Shown here: positions 45,834 through 57,297 of the stretch, one piece after another
How the letters are laid out: each line of letters opens with the position of its first letter
Numbering within the stretch: the stretch's first letter is position 1
From: Trichaptum fuscoviolaceum
Taxonomy: Eukaryota; Basidiomycota; Agaricomycetes; Hymenochaetales; Trichaptaceae
Reading direction: 5' to 3'
NCBI GenBank assembly: GCA_910574455.1
Contig: CAJSYZ010000003.1
Coordinates: 2,727,250 to 2,791,249, forward strand
Length of the DNA stretch: 64,000 nt
Notes under the pieces: generated by a model
Database searches by the model: none
What the model was told of the DNA's origin: nothing
Seen by the model: only the letters and a program-made list of their open reading frames with translations
Made by a program: the position numbers and the translations under genes

Positions 45834-48314
45834 TGTTACGACCTGGGGGGAACCTGGGGGCCGGGGCGCGTTAGCGGCTTCCGGGGCAAGGCCTGGGAGA
45901 GCGCGCGGCAGCGGAGCAGGCGAAGGGGAACCGTTAAGGACGCTACAACGCCAACGGAGTCGCGCGAGGAGCGGGGCTACGGGGGCGAGACGCGAGGGGG
46001 CGAGACGCGAGGGGGCTCAAGGCGAGGACGGGACGGAGTCAGAGTCGAGGCGGGGAAGGCAGAGTCGAGGCGCGGGGAGACAGAGTCGAGACGCGGGAAA
46101 ATGCCAAGCGGGATTCTGGCGGGAATCTGGATTTGCGCGGGAATCTGGATTCGTGCGGGAATCTGGATTCGTGCAGGGATCGCAGAGCGGGAATCGTTCG
46201 GGACTTTGGCGGGAATCGCAGAGCGGGATTCTGGCGGGAATCTCAGAGCGGGATTCTGGGCAGGACTCAGAGCGGGACTCGTAAGGCGGGATCCGGGACA
46301 AGACAGAGACAAGAGAGCCAGAGAGCAGGCGTGCTCAGGACTGGAGCAGAGAGCTCAGGATAACCGGGATCTCAAGGCAACACTTCTGTATCAGGAGGAG
46401 GTTCCCTAAGGAAGCACTCGACAAGTCAGCATTGTAAAACTACACTAGAGACAAGACAGAAACACACCTAAGGAAGCACTCGACAAGAGGACAAAAGTGA
46501 GTGTTCCTTACGGTGGTGACAGGTATTTATCTACTGGGCAGAATCTACAGGGAACGGGCATGCACAAACGCGCCACTAACTAGTTACACAATCTTGCGGG
46601 CGAAGGCCGCGCATACAGTGACGTGAATCCGGGATTCGGGATTCGGTGCGGGAACATCTGGGCAAGATCTAAGGGAACGAGCGTGAAGCATGGTCAAGTG
46701 AAACAAAGAGAACTAAAGGAATGTAATTGTGCGCGAGGTATCAAGCTGGCGCACAGGCAGCGGGGTAACGAGCGTGGGGGGGCGGATGTAATGCATACAT
46801 CGTCTCGGGATAAGTTGCAGGCAACTTCTGGCGTGGATCAGGGTCGCGGGAGATCGACAGGGACCAACTTCGAAGAAGCCGGTGCTTCGATGTCGTAACA
46901 AAGCCTAATTGCGAGGCGCGCGCGGGGCAGGGCGACTAAGGACGGGGTTCGAGTCCTTGCGGACAATGAGATCAATCCCGCACACGGGGTGGCGGGAATG
47001 TGGTCTACGGGCCGGGACAGGACGCTACTAACAAGACTAGTTGGCTGGCACGTGCGTGGCCAGGCCAATCACCTGGGGCTATCTCAAGACGAGGTTAGCA
47101 TTGAGGAGCGGGGAAGCTAAGGGGTTTCCCTTGGACGACGGGAAACTCGCGCGATTCGCGACGGGATCATGCCGGGAATCGAGTTCGGGTTTCGACTGGG
47201 AATCGAGTTCGGGTTTCGACCGGGAATCGTAGCGGGAATCTTTCGGGAATCAGAGCGGGAACTTAGCTGGGGTTGCGATGGGAATCGCGGCGGGATCGAA
47301 GGCGGGAATCCTGCGGGGGATTTGCGCAGGGATTCGAGACGGGACGCGAGGCGGGAAACGAGCGGGTTTTCGACTGGGATCGTGCTGGGGAAAGGAGTGG
47401 GATTCCAACCGGGAAGCGAGCGGGGTTTCTACCGGGAATGAGCGGGGGAGTCTGGCGAGACTCTAGTCGGGAAACGAGCGGGGGGAGTTTGGCGGGACTC
47501 CAACCGGGACGAGTGGGGGAGTCTTGACAGGACTCCAACCGTGAACGAGCGTGGGTTGCGTGATTGTCAGAGGGGACGCTTGACAGCGTTCGCGGCGAGG
47601 CGGGATTCCTGGCGGGGCAGGCTGTGGACGAACAAGGGCAGGTCGAGAGGCACAGGATGTCGAAGGGGTTAGCTAGGGCACCGTGGCAGGACGAGCGCAG
47701 GGCAGGGTTCGTGACCGGGCAGGATTGCGGGACAGCAATCCTTGACCTGCTGTCGTGTTGGCTTACTCAAGGCCAGACAGAGGTCGGCTTTGGACGCAGT
47801 GGATCAATCTCCTAACTGCACTTCATGACTGTGGACGCGAGGCCGGGATCTGGTATCCGGGCATAGTCAAGAACCTACGAGGTCTGGGATAGCTATGGCT
47901 ATGGCTATGGCTTTGGCAGGCTATGGCTATGGCTGTGGCTATGGTGAGTGACTTCGGGACTATGGCGAGGTACGGGGTTCACTGGAGCGGGGAACAGAGC
48001 ATGACGGGAGCGGGGAGCGAGCGGGGGATCATCCTAGAGTCGGGGGAACGACGAGGCGGGCTAGGGATGGATCGAGACGCGGGGACGAGGCGGGGGACTG
48101 ACGAGGAGACGTGGGCGAGGACAAGCAGGGGCGAGGAGGTCATAGCGGGGCGGAACTCTTAGCAGGAGAATGCATGGCGAAGCAGAGGTTCTTCTGGGAT
48201 CAGAGAGCGGGGGATCCTTTCGGGATCTAGCCAAGGTCGCGATTTCGGGTTTCAGCATACCGGGTTCTGTTCGGGATTGCCTTAGACATGTTGGGGTCCT
48301 GGGGGATCCCGACA
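45834..48314 (-). repeat. Element 2 5' LTR (sense orientation), 2,481 bp
   Basis: Carries an extra 15-bp copy of GCGAGACGCGAGGGG near 45985-46015 relative to the other LTR. A TATA-like ATAAATA (46530-46524 in sense) precedes ACTTTTGTCCT (46498-46488) by about 32 bases, the same layout as in the chromovirus LTR. Confidence 0.9.
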
Positions 48315-48319
48315 CAATC

Positions 48320-50953
48320 GCTGCAGAGAGATGTTGAAAACCTGATACGAGAACTGGACGAATGCCTGAAGTACAGCGTTTCCAAGTCGCGCATCGCCAT
48401 CAAAGAGCTAAAAAAGGGCTTGACGGCAGACCTTCCAAACGACCTCACCTCCGTGATCAAAAGTCTCAATGAAATCGCGAATGAGCTTCAGGAAGAGCAG
48501 CCGAACAGTACTCTGTACGTGAAGCTCAAATCGCTCAAGAGGACTCTCCAAATCATTGACTTGAAAACGGAGATGGCCGACGGCGAGAATCATCGCTCTA
48601 CCATACAAGTGCAGCATATGTATGGTTTGGTAGTATCAGCGTTTGCTGAAGTAAGTTTGATGTTCAAGTTACTGCTCTGCGTCTTCATTCGTTTACATGA
48701 TTCACATGGCACTGGCAGTTGGAGCATGCGGCCGCCGCCACCGCCATCCGCTCTCTGTGCGAGAATGCCAGAGATGACTTGTTCAAGGCGTTCCGGTACG
48801 CATATCCGGAACTAGATTCGTTCAAGATTGAGCCGGCCAGTAAAAAACCTGTCGCCGATACGGGTGTGAAACCATCCGCATTGTACAGAAAGGTTTCGAC
48901 CTTGCACAAGTCCTTCATCTACCCACCGACTGAGACTAAGCCCGCCACTCAGCCTGAGGCCGGCACCGTCACGACTCAGCCTGAGGCCGGCACCGTCACG
49001 ACTCAGCCTGAGGCCGGCTCACCCAACACGAACAAGTCAGCGAAGAAGAAGAAGGGGAAGAACCCGAAGAATAAACCCCCGAACACAGAACTTCGCGAAG
49101 CTGAGGCTACTGAGCCCAACACTCAGCCTAGTGGCGTTAAACGTAACGAGGACCCGACCATGTCGAATAAAGGTCCTACTAGTGAGCTTACACAATACGC
49201 TCAGTCTGACAACCCCCCCGACTCGGACACGAAGCTTCCGAGTCCGCGATTCCATTACCAGAATTTGGTTGCAAAGAGTGAAGACTTGGAGACGCTGAAA
49301 GGAAATCTCCGTACCGAGTACGACGAAAACGCAGAGGAAGTGCCAGAGCTTGGGCAACCTGCAAACTATGATCTCTTGGACGTGATGGGCATCAACACTA
49401 TGTTCAAATCCTTCCTTCCGCGCTTTCACGGCGCACTCGAATTTAACTTCGCCCTCTTCCTGCTCTTAAAAGAGCAGGTCATCAAAATGGAGGAGAAGAT
49501 ACAAAACATCCTTGATACTGAGGATCAGCAATCTTTATGCGATATCTTCGATAACCCTAAGAACGAAAAATATAAGGAGATTCTATCTTGTGGCGTAATG
49601 CCAACGACGAAAGATGACAATTCAGAAGAAAGGAATAAATTCTTAAAGCGTGTTCGAGTTAGCACCGAAGTAGATGGGTTTTCGGGGAAATCAGACTCTG
49701 CCTTCACTCTATCACTTGAAGACGAGGATTACGGCTTCAATGCGATGGCCTCGCTGGACTTTATAGGTTCGGAGGAATTGCCAACACGTATGTATATCAA
49801 CCAAGAAAGGCAGGCCAAGAAGGCAAGGGACAACTTGAAGGAGGCCGAGCCTGAGGAGGCCGAGGATGCGCATAAGGAAGCCGCAGAAGTCTTGAAGAAG
49901 CAGGACTTCAAGTCCCTCCCCATCGCACTCAAGCTACACAACTTCATTGGCGACTTGGTGACCTTTTGCGTTGAAAAGTTCGAACGTCTGTCCGAAACGA
50001 AAGAGGTGACTATCGCTGGTCGTGTTGTCAACGTGGAGTATCTGAAAGAGCTGCAAATATGTGATCTTCCGTTAGGCTTGCATTCTCGACCCGGCTTCAA
50101 GAGAACGTCGAAGATTGCGAAACTTCTGGTCCACCTCAGACATCGGCGCAACATTCATCGTGAGCGAGCATCGTGTCTCCTTCGCGCAATACAGATTATT
50201 CTTTGCGACATACCCGGCGAAGTCGTCAAAGACGGTGAACCATTCCGCAATTTACTGAACCGATACCAACATGGACGAGTTCGTCCCTTCGCTGCGCAAA
50301 CGGTTTTAGCTCTTGTTTTACGTGCAGAGGCGAACTTAAATCATCCCATGGGTACGGACCGAATGAGGCATCTTGTGGCTCTGGCTCTGATACAGGCACC
50401 TGCCAAACTTTATGGCCGAGAGTTGGAAGATGTCCAGGAAACCCCGTCTTGGATTAAAGATTATATGCTCTCCGAAGAGGGGCCCTACTCCATGGTCAAG
50501 AAAGGACCTCAAGAAACCCTTGACATTAATGCTCTTCTTACCCTTCTGCACGTAGTCTGGGGTGTGCCATTTACGCTCAAGGATCAAGAACCGGACAAAG
50601 TTGTAGATCGGCAAGTTGAATTGTCAAAGTCAGTTAAGGGCAAGGAGCGAGAACCGGGCAATGTCAATGTCAAGTTTCTGTCTGATCTTACGTGTGCAAT
50701 TGCAGATGCGAGTGCAGATGCGAGTGCAGATGCGAGTGCAGATGCGAGTGCAGATGCGAGTGCAGATGCGAGTGCAGATGCGAGTGGAAGCGATGGAAAC
50801 GGAAGCGACTCCGAGTCAGCGGCTCTACTACCTAAGCACCATCACTTGCTTCGACGAATAGCAACATCAGTATCACAGCTCATGGATAGCATCTGGGAGA
50901 GTTATGTAAATTCTATGGAAAAGGTAGACATTTATACTTGGGATTTCCACTGA
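48320..50953 (+). pseudogene. Uncharacterised protein B, 3' part
   Basis: Continues gene B in frame after the duplication CAATC: LQRDVENLIRELDECLKYSV, then helical segments. An intron (about 48652-48718) is followed by LEHAAAATAIRSLCENARDD. Further along are three TQPEAGTVT-type repeats (about 48945-49020), a KKKKGKNPKNK basic patch, a long helical middle, an FRNLLNRYQHGRVRPF block (about 50240), and seven copies of the 12-bp unit encoding ADAS (about 50700-50785). It stops at 50951-50953. The undisrupted protein would be about 1,070 residues. No domain is recognised; charged and helical content and a basic patch suggest a nuclear or nucleic-acid-associated role, but this is a guess. An internal ATG at 48719 could express the C-terminal 744 residues alone. 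Confidence 0.6.
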
Positions 50954-50991
50954 GCTTGCCTCGGATGTAGTAGTAGTACTGGGAGGACTCG

Positions 50992-53457
50992 GTACTCAAA
51001 CTATTTCTAACTGTTTTCTTTTCGTAGTATTACCTCATACCAGTGCATACCACTAGTATTCAAGTTGTGTCTTTGTATGTTTGTCTCCTGTTCTGTGTTC
51101 GTCGACCTTATACTTGTGTTTTCTGTGCATCGGTATTCAAGTTGTTGTATGACTGTATGTAAATAAAAAACGATATGAATTGTTTACTAACTATTCCGAG
51201 TCGGACTTGGACTCACTGGCACCAGTGATGCTCTAATTACTGCTCGATAAATTCACGACTGGCTCGAATCCGGGTCTACCAACCTGAAGACCGAACATCG
51301 TTACGGGTCACTGTTCGGCAACTTGAACTTTTGAGCTGAACTTGAAGTCCCACGACTCGGTCTCAGGCTCTGACTCGGAAGTTCTTCCGATTCGGAGGTC
51401 AGCTTGAAGTCGGAAACTACTAGTACTAGTAAACTAAGCCTGAGGGGCGAAGGTCGGTCCGGCTACTACTACAACTGCTCTGCTCGACAACTATTAGGTA
51501 TAATAATTTTAATGGAATGACCGGTTGTTATTCTCGGGACGTTCTAGGTCAGAGGGAACTGGACGGCTTGACTTATGCTATTGCCTTCTGGCAGACGACG
51601 GAGGAGCTGGAACAAATGGGCTTTGCGACCAACCTTGATTCAAAGACAGACACGCAACTTGGTAGTATTGTTTTCCCGACTCCGAGTCAGCAAGAGCCCG
51701 ACGTGGACATCGCCGCTCCCTTTTCCCAGACTGAGCCCCTTCCTCAACTCCCCCACCATGCGCACAAACTCTCTCATCTCATCCTCTTGCACTACCTTGA
51801 GGCTTGTCATTTTCTTCAACCTTGGCGCTGTCTCCTTCACATACGACATCTTCCATGCGCTGCTCTCCTGCACTTTGTACTAAATTATGTCGTAACAGAT
51901 CTGGGCGGAATGGGAGACAGAGGTCTGCACGAGCATGGCACAGGAGTTCAAGGCTGGTGAGTTTATTCTCCTTCTCAATCCTTTTACTTCACGTTATTTA
52001 CATACCATTTGATACAGAATCCTAGCTCACACCGTTTACAGCGCACGCAAGATGGTGCAATTCTGGAACACCGCCAGACAGCACCACCACCATTGCCATC
52101 GCACTCCTGCTACTAGTAGTACCCAGCATCGACATGATGACTTCCCACGTGGGGTCTGACACTGGCATCACAGGCCCTCCGTCGTCCGCTACCACCACTG
52201 ACAGCCATGGTCAGGTTGGAAACTAGAGACTTCCGGAGACACTTTCATTGTTGTGGGGACTGGTAAGTAGCCCTAGTAGTTATCCGCTATTGCAACAATA
52301 GCTCATGACCCGATGAACACAACTACATGACTGGCTGATGCTATGGTTGTTGAAGCGCTTAGAATGCCAGCACGCTTACGAGTTCGAGACGACAGCGCGC
52401 ACCATCTTGCCGGGCAAGTCTTCTTTCAGAGACAAGTCATTCGGAGATGAGGAGCTCAAAGGCTTCCAGTTTGCCTCACCAGACGACCATCAAATTCATA
52501 TCTATTTCGCTGATTCCATGGCTCATGGCGGGGATTTAAGAGATGCTCCTTGCCGACACAAGGGACTTCTTGCAATCAGAGAAGGTATGTACATAAAGTG
52601 CCACACATCGACTGAAAGTTTAACCTCTCTTTCTGAATCAGTGGTGCGCTGACCGTGGTAACCACTCTCGTCGCGACAATTTCCTCTATCGTGTCCCTGG
52701 CTTGGGCAGATCATCGTTGATCCATGCCCTTGCTGGCGCGCTCATGCTCGACATTCTCGCCATCTCACGTTCCGCTTTTTGGATGAACGATGTGACGTTG
52801 TCGTCGCTTATGGGCCGTGTGCCTGCCCCGTGAATTGTCCTTCTCGAGGACCTTGACGCTGCATTCACTCGCTCAACTTCGCGCGACGGGTCCTCAACCT
52901 GTGTTCCTGGTGGTAAGAAGAAGAGCTCTTTGTTGTCCGACAAAACAAGGATAAGATGACGATGATGACGACAATGAAGAAATTGGCAAGAAGAAGAAAA
53001 GCAAGAAATATGACACTCTATCCGACGTGAACACGCTCTCTCTTTCTGGCCTTCTTAATGCACTTGATGGTGTCGCCGCTGCTGTTGGCCGCTTCCTCTT
53101 CTCGTCGCAGCGACGAACCATCTTGAGCGTTTCGACCCCGCGCTCTCGCGCCCCGGTGGCATGGATGTTTGGATCGAGTTCAAAAGCGCAAGCCCTAGGC
53201 AGGCTCAAGCGCTCTTCTGCGACTTCTTCCTGTACGCGGACGTCAAGAAGCCCGAGATCACCAAACGCGAAGGCGAGCTCGATGGGATCAGCCTCCTCAC
53301 CACACCCCATCCTCTGGATCGATTTCGGAAATTCCGGTGTCGGTATTTGCGTCCGATGCCTCGAGTACCGCAACCTTGAGCTCGAGCTCATTGATGAGAG
53401 GTGCGTCAAACAGTCTACCTGACGTTGGCAAAGCAGCTCACGACGCAAATTGCGAAT
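50992..53457 (+). repeat. 2,466-bp direct repeat, copy A
   Basis: Nearly identical to 57298-59763. Two 1-base indels were noticed: CTCCCTTTT against CTCGCCTTTT near 51718, and CACTACCTTG against CACTCCTTG near 51791. It starts just after the stop of gene B and ends inside the decayed AAA gene. Confidence 0.93.
52320..53430 (+). pseudogene. BCS1-like AAA ATPase pseudogene, copy A
   Basis: Fragments in several frames follow the fungal BCS1-like order: LMLWLLKR and EFETTARTI (about 52335-52400), IHIYFADS (about 52490), EMLLADTRDFLQSEK (about 52540), WCADRG and LYRVPGLGRSSLIHALAGALMLDIL (about 52640-52760; shown in full only by position, its Walker A core reads VPGLGRSS), IVLLEDLDAAFTRSTSRDGS (Walker B, about 52840), LSLSGLLNALDGVAAA (about 53035), and NHLERFDPALSRPGGMDVW (about 53115). 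The Walker A Lys is replaced by Arg, and stops and shifts interrupt every exon. BCS1-like proteins are AAA chaperones expanded in Agaricomycetes; this copy is dead. Confidence 0.8.
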
Positions 53458-54351
53458 TCGAATGCCAGTGCCAGCCTGAGTGTTTTGGTGTCGTGGGAAA
53501 TTACTCAAAAGGCCTAAGTTACAGGATATGTTGATTTTTTACAACAGAATGCACAGTGCATTCACCATTCTAACTTTGCAGAAAGCTTCTTTAGATGTCT
53601 TACTATACATCATAAAATTATCAAGAGTATCTGATTAGTTGTTCAGAAGATATTACAGAAAGAATGTCAGATTCATGAATTAAAAGCAAATTTTGGCTTT
53701 ATTTGGCATTTTTGAGGTACTCGGCACTTTCAAGAGCCATGCAGGCAATAACCAGTCATGAAACTCCTATAGTAGGACAAGTAGACATATAGCTATATGC
53801 TGCTAAATTTTGAAGCTTTATGGGTTTGAGATGAGAGTTTCCGGCAGCATATAAAGACGAAAATGATGCCAAATTTGGTAACCCCGAGAACACAGAAAGT
53901 CCTTGTTATCTTCTTACTTTGATTGAGAATTTCCTTTCTTTCTATACTATTATACGTAGAACAAAGATGCAGTTATACACAAATATTTATAGAATTTTTG
54001 CTGCTATGTGGAAGTAATAAAACTCGAAAAACCAGAAATCAGGGGGGTGACAATCATCTTTAGTACTACTAGTAACCGGCTGTACTAGTAGTAAGTAGTA
54101 CTACTAGTAACCGGCTGTACTAGTAGTAAGTAGTACTACTACTACTAGTAGTAGTAGTAGTACTACTACTACTAGTAGTAGTAGTAGTAGTAGCACTGCC
54201 GGTGCCATGGCACTGCCAGCCTGAGTGCCACTGGTTGAAGACGACGCACTCAGTTTCCCACTGCATTCTTTCCCATTTCGTCCCAATAGTACTACCTATT
54301 CATCTTGAACTCGAAAGCACAACAGCAACGACTTCAACTTGAATCAGCATC
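53458..54351. other. AT-rich spacer and TAG/TAC repeats upstream of the trypsin-like gene
   Basis: From 53458 to about 54050 the DNA is AT-rich with no ORF. From about 54062 a unit containing TACTACTAGTAACCGGCTG is repeated twice, followed by alternating TAC and TAG triplets forming long palindromes up to about 54195, then GCCAGTG words. It probably contains the promoter of the trypsin-like gene. Confidence 0.55.
54062..54195. repeat. Tandem and palindromic TAC/TAG repeat block
   Basis: Two copies of a roughly 35-bp unit, then (TAC)n(TAG)n inverted blocks that could extrude hairpins. The same TACTAGTAG words occur at 37380, 40200, 40820, 51420 and 57725. Confidence 0.8.
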
Positions 54352-57274
54352 ATGCTGGCATCATCCAAGCCATCGCGTAGAAATCCGATTCCGCGTGAGT
54401 CCTACAGCTTTCTACTACGTTCTCCTATACCAGCAGCAATGATTAATGAGGTGATATCCAGCTTCGCCAAGGGAAGGCTTTGATTTGATAGAATTGTCTC
54501 GGCAGATCACGGGCTTTCGCCCATCCAACGAGGAAAATAGTATTCGATCTGCAAGGCAGAGACTAGAAGGTGTAATCGATGGCATATGGCCAGGTGAGTC
54601 CTACTTTCTCCTTCGCCGGTAGTCCTGCTTTGTTGACTACTTCTACTCGTGGCAGAGAATCAGAGTATGAGCGGATCAATAGTGCCTCATAGAACCCCTC
54701 GGATGCCAACAAACACTCACACTGGCATGTCGACTCGCGAAGTTGACACTGTCCGACCTGGCAGTACTTCCCCAACTCAGGCGCCTACCGTCGTACAGGC
54801 TCACTGTACACTGGCACCAAATCGCGCCACACGAAGGGAAACTATCTCGCCTTTAGAACAGGAGGAATATTACTATGGCCTGGAGGGGGCTCCTCGCCTG
54901 GTCGGGCGCACCGGCGGCGACTGGGAACGGACTAACATGTGGAAATGCGTAGGGGTTGTGGGTGATCACCGCATTACTGAGTTCTGGGATGCAGACTTGT
55001 TCCCAAAAATATTGCCGATATTCAAGGCACTATATCTCGAGGGGCACGGAAAGGCGAACCTATTTGAGGTTAACCGCGTTGGCCTCGAACGCCCTGCCAG
55101 TGTGGGCATTAGACACGAGTTGCTCGCTGAAAATGAGTGGCCCGTCGTTGTTATGATCGGAGTTGATACGGAGCCCAGTCTCCACCCTAAAGTGGGATGC
55201 TGGGCTGCGGAGAGGGTGAAGGACATACTATGGGAGCTCGCAATTTATGATGTCGAGGTCGAGATTAGGGAACGACATATCAAACTGGCTTCCGGCGATA
55301 ACACAGATGGCCCTGCTAATATGAAGCGTAACCGTACTCAGGCTGGTGACGATGACGTTCCTGAGGCTGTCGATGGCAATCACCACCTAAAGCGCCCTAG
55401 ACCATCTTTCACTCCGTCTGCCCCCGGTCAGAGCATCAACGACCCTCATAGTGACTCTGACGCCGCTCACGGTGTTCAAGGCCAAGGCTGGCCTACAGGA
55501 TCGAAAAATACCTCGTCCACTCCCGCCAGCCGCCCGCCTGATCCGAGCAAGCCCTATGGTTCTAGAGCCACGTATAATGGGCAACTATGAAGATCGCCAT
55601 ACCGCCAACACGTACTTACAGCGCCTTGCTGCGCCTTTCACCACATGTGTTGGGATATGCCTTGGCATCACTGAGACCAGGGGCAAAACGCAGTATGACA
55701 GCTATTCAACCGGGTCACTGTTTGGGATTAAGATACAAAACGAGGAGCCCATCTTATATGCCCTCGGTTGTCGACATGGCACCATTCCATTTAATTTACA
55801 GTTCCATCTTCATCCTGAGGATTCTGAAAGCAACTTGGAGGATGCCAGCTTGAAGAAAGGCAAGAAATGCAATAAGAAGGGCAAGAAGGGCGTCAAAGGG
55901 AACAAGAAGGGCAACAAAACATCGAAAGGCGATGGCAAGAACTATAAAATCACGGAAGCCTCTCAGTACATCGACTACAAACATGACGAGAACTCGAATT
56001 ATACGGCCTATGTTTCGCTGTTCACGCCTGAGAAGCTGGCTGACCACTTACGAATGATGGAACGCGAGTTGGAAAAGCAGAGGAAAGAATTCGATCTTCT
56101 CGTGGATAAGAAGATCATAAAAGATCAGGTTGTAAAGAAGGAAGTCCAAAAGGAATGCGATGACGCGACAGCTTTCTTCAACAAGGTCAAGAGATGCGAA
56201 TTGAATTTCCAGTGTATGGAGCAGTTTGGATATGTCGAATTCTCTCCGGGAAGGTTCAATCGGTTTAATAAGAAAGATGACGCGAAGAAGCCGAGGACTA
56301 GCAAGCACCCCTATGCATCGGACTGGGCGTTGATCAGGATTTGTGACGACCGTTCCCCATCTGACAAGACTACTCTCTGCGAGCAGCATGGGAAGGGGCA
56401 ATTTTGGAATTATGCAGACTTGAGAAGGTATGAACCAAAGAGCATGTGTGGTTCAGCTGCTTTCGACGACATTCTGGAGTTCATGGGATGGAAGGAAGGC
56501 ACTCAAGTACATGATGGTCTGGTGCATATCAAAGATTTCACGAAACCGCGCGACATCTACAGCCGTCTTTATCAAGAAGAAACGGACGAACAAGCGATTA
56601 AAGATAAGCAGCTCCATAGAGCACTAGCGAATGATGGCACAAAGGTCGTATCCTCGAAGCTTGAAACAAGACGGGTATATAAGTTTGGTTGGACAACTGG
56701 CCACACAGTGGGCGTTTATAACAATCTCACTTCCTACTGGGTCGATCTTACACTAGAATATGATGTCACATTCTCCGGTAAAGGCAAACGTCGCAAAGCC
56801 TGTGGAATCAAAGAAGGTGTAAAGGGCGTCGAGAGTTGCTGGCAGGCGGTCCTGCAATTTCCACCCGGCAAGCACTTCGGTGGTCGTAGCCGTATATTTG
56901 GAGACCAAGGTGATTCCGGAAGCTTGGTCATCGACCAGGATGCCAACGCACTTGGTACAATCATCTTTGTTACGACTTCGACGGAATGGCAACACGATGG
57001 GTTCACTTACGGAGTCCCTATTTGGCAACAATTGTCGGAGATGCGCACCTCCGGTTACGGTGATATTCATTTCGGATTCGAATCACAAAAGGATGATGCA
57101 GTGATGTCGGAACTTGCGGAATATCATCCACAGATTAAGGTAACTAGGGCTAACAAGGGCTCGAGGACATGGAAAGCGTGGTCTAATGAGGAGCACCACA
57201 AGGTTGAGCGAGAACGAAAAGCATTGGGACCGTTTAATTCACTTAAACCGCAGACTCGGAGTCAGACGAAGTAG
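54352..57274 (+). CDS. Trypsin-like serine protease with N-terminal EVEIRE-type domain, one frame slip
   Basis: ATG 54352 (MLASSKPSRRNP), an exon with FDLIELSRQITGFRPSNEEN, then a long exon from about 54657. The N-terminal part contains WPVVVMIGVDTEP and YDVEVEIRERHIK, a domain that in many Agaricomycete proteins precedes a trypsin-like domain. After a nuclear-type KRPRPS region the frame shifts by one base near 55575 and continues to 57274. In the second open frame (numbered from 55451) the catalytic triad is visible: His109 in ALGCRH, Asp291 in SDWALIRI and Ser489 in GDQGDSGS. A Lys-rich patch (135-160) and a coiled coil (about 195-245) lie between His and Asp. No signal peptide, so probably intracellular. 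Either one frame-broken gene or two overlapping ORFs; family architecture favours one gene. Confidence 0.78.
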
Positions 57275-57297
57275 CCTGCCAGTGAGGACTCAGGCTT

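Larger units (their letters stand above)
41888..48314 (-). mobile_element. Non-autonomous LTR retrotransposon with very long LTRs
   Basis: 6,427 bp bounded by the 5-bp duplication CAATC (41883-41887, 48315-48319). LTRs are 2,466 and 2,481 bp; the internal region is only 1,480 bp and encodes one zinc-knuckle protein, no reverse transcriptase or integrase. The polypurine tract is identical to that of the chromovirus, the LTR ends are alike (TGTCGGGATCCC to GTCGTAACA), and a promoter module around CCTAAGGAAGCACTC and TATTTATCTACT is shared. It is therefore probably mobilised in trans by the chromovirus family. The two LTRs differ by a 15-bp tandem duplication and one noticed substitution (near 42769/46730), so it is young. 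Confidence 0.9.

Noticed and set aside
54062..54195. Repeat block as a CRISPR array
   Set aside because: Units are microsatellite-like TAC/TAG triplets without unique spacers, in a eukaryotic genome.
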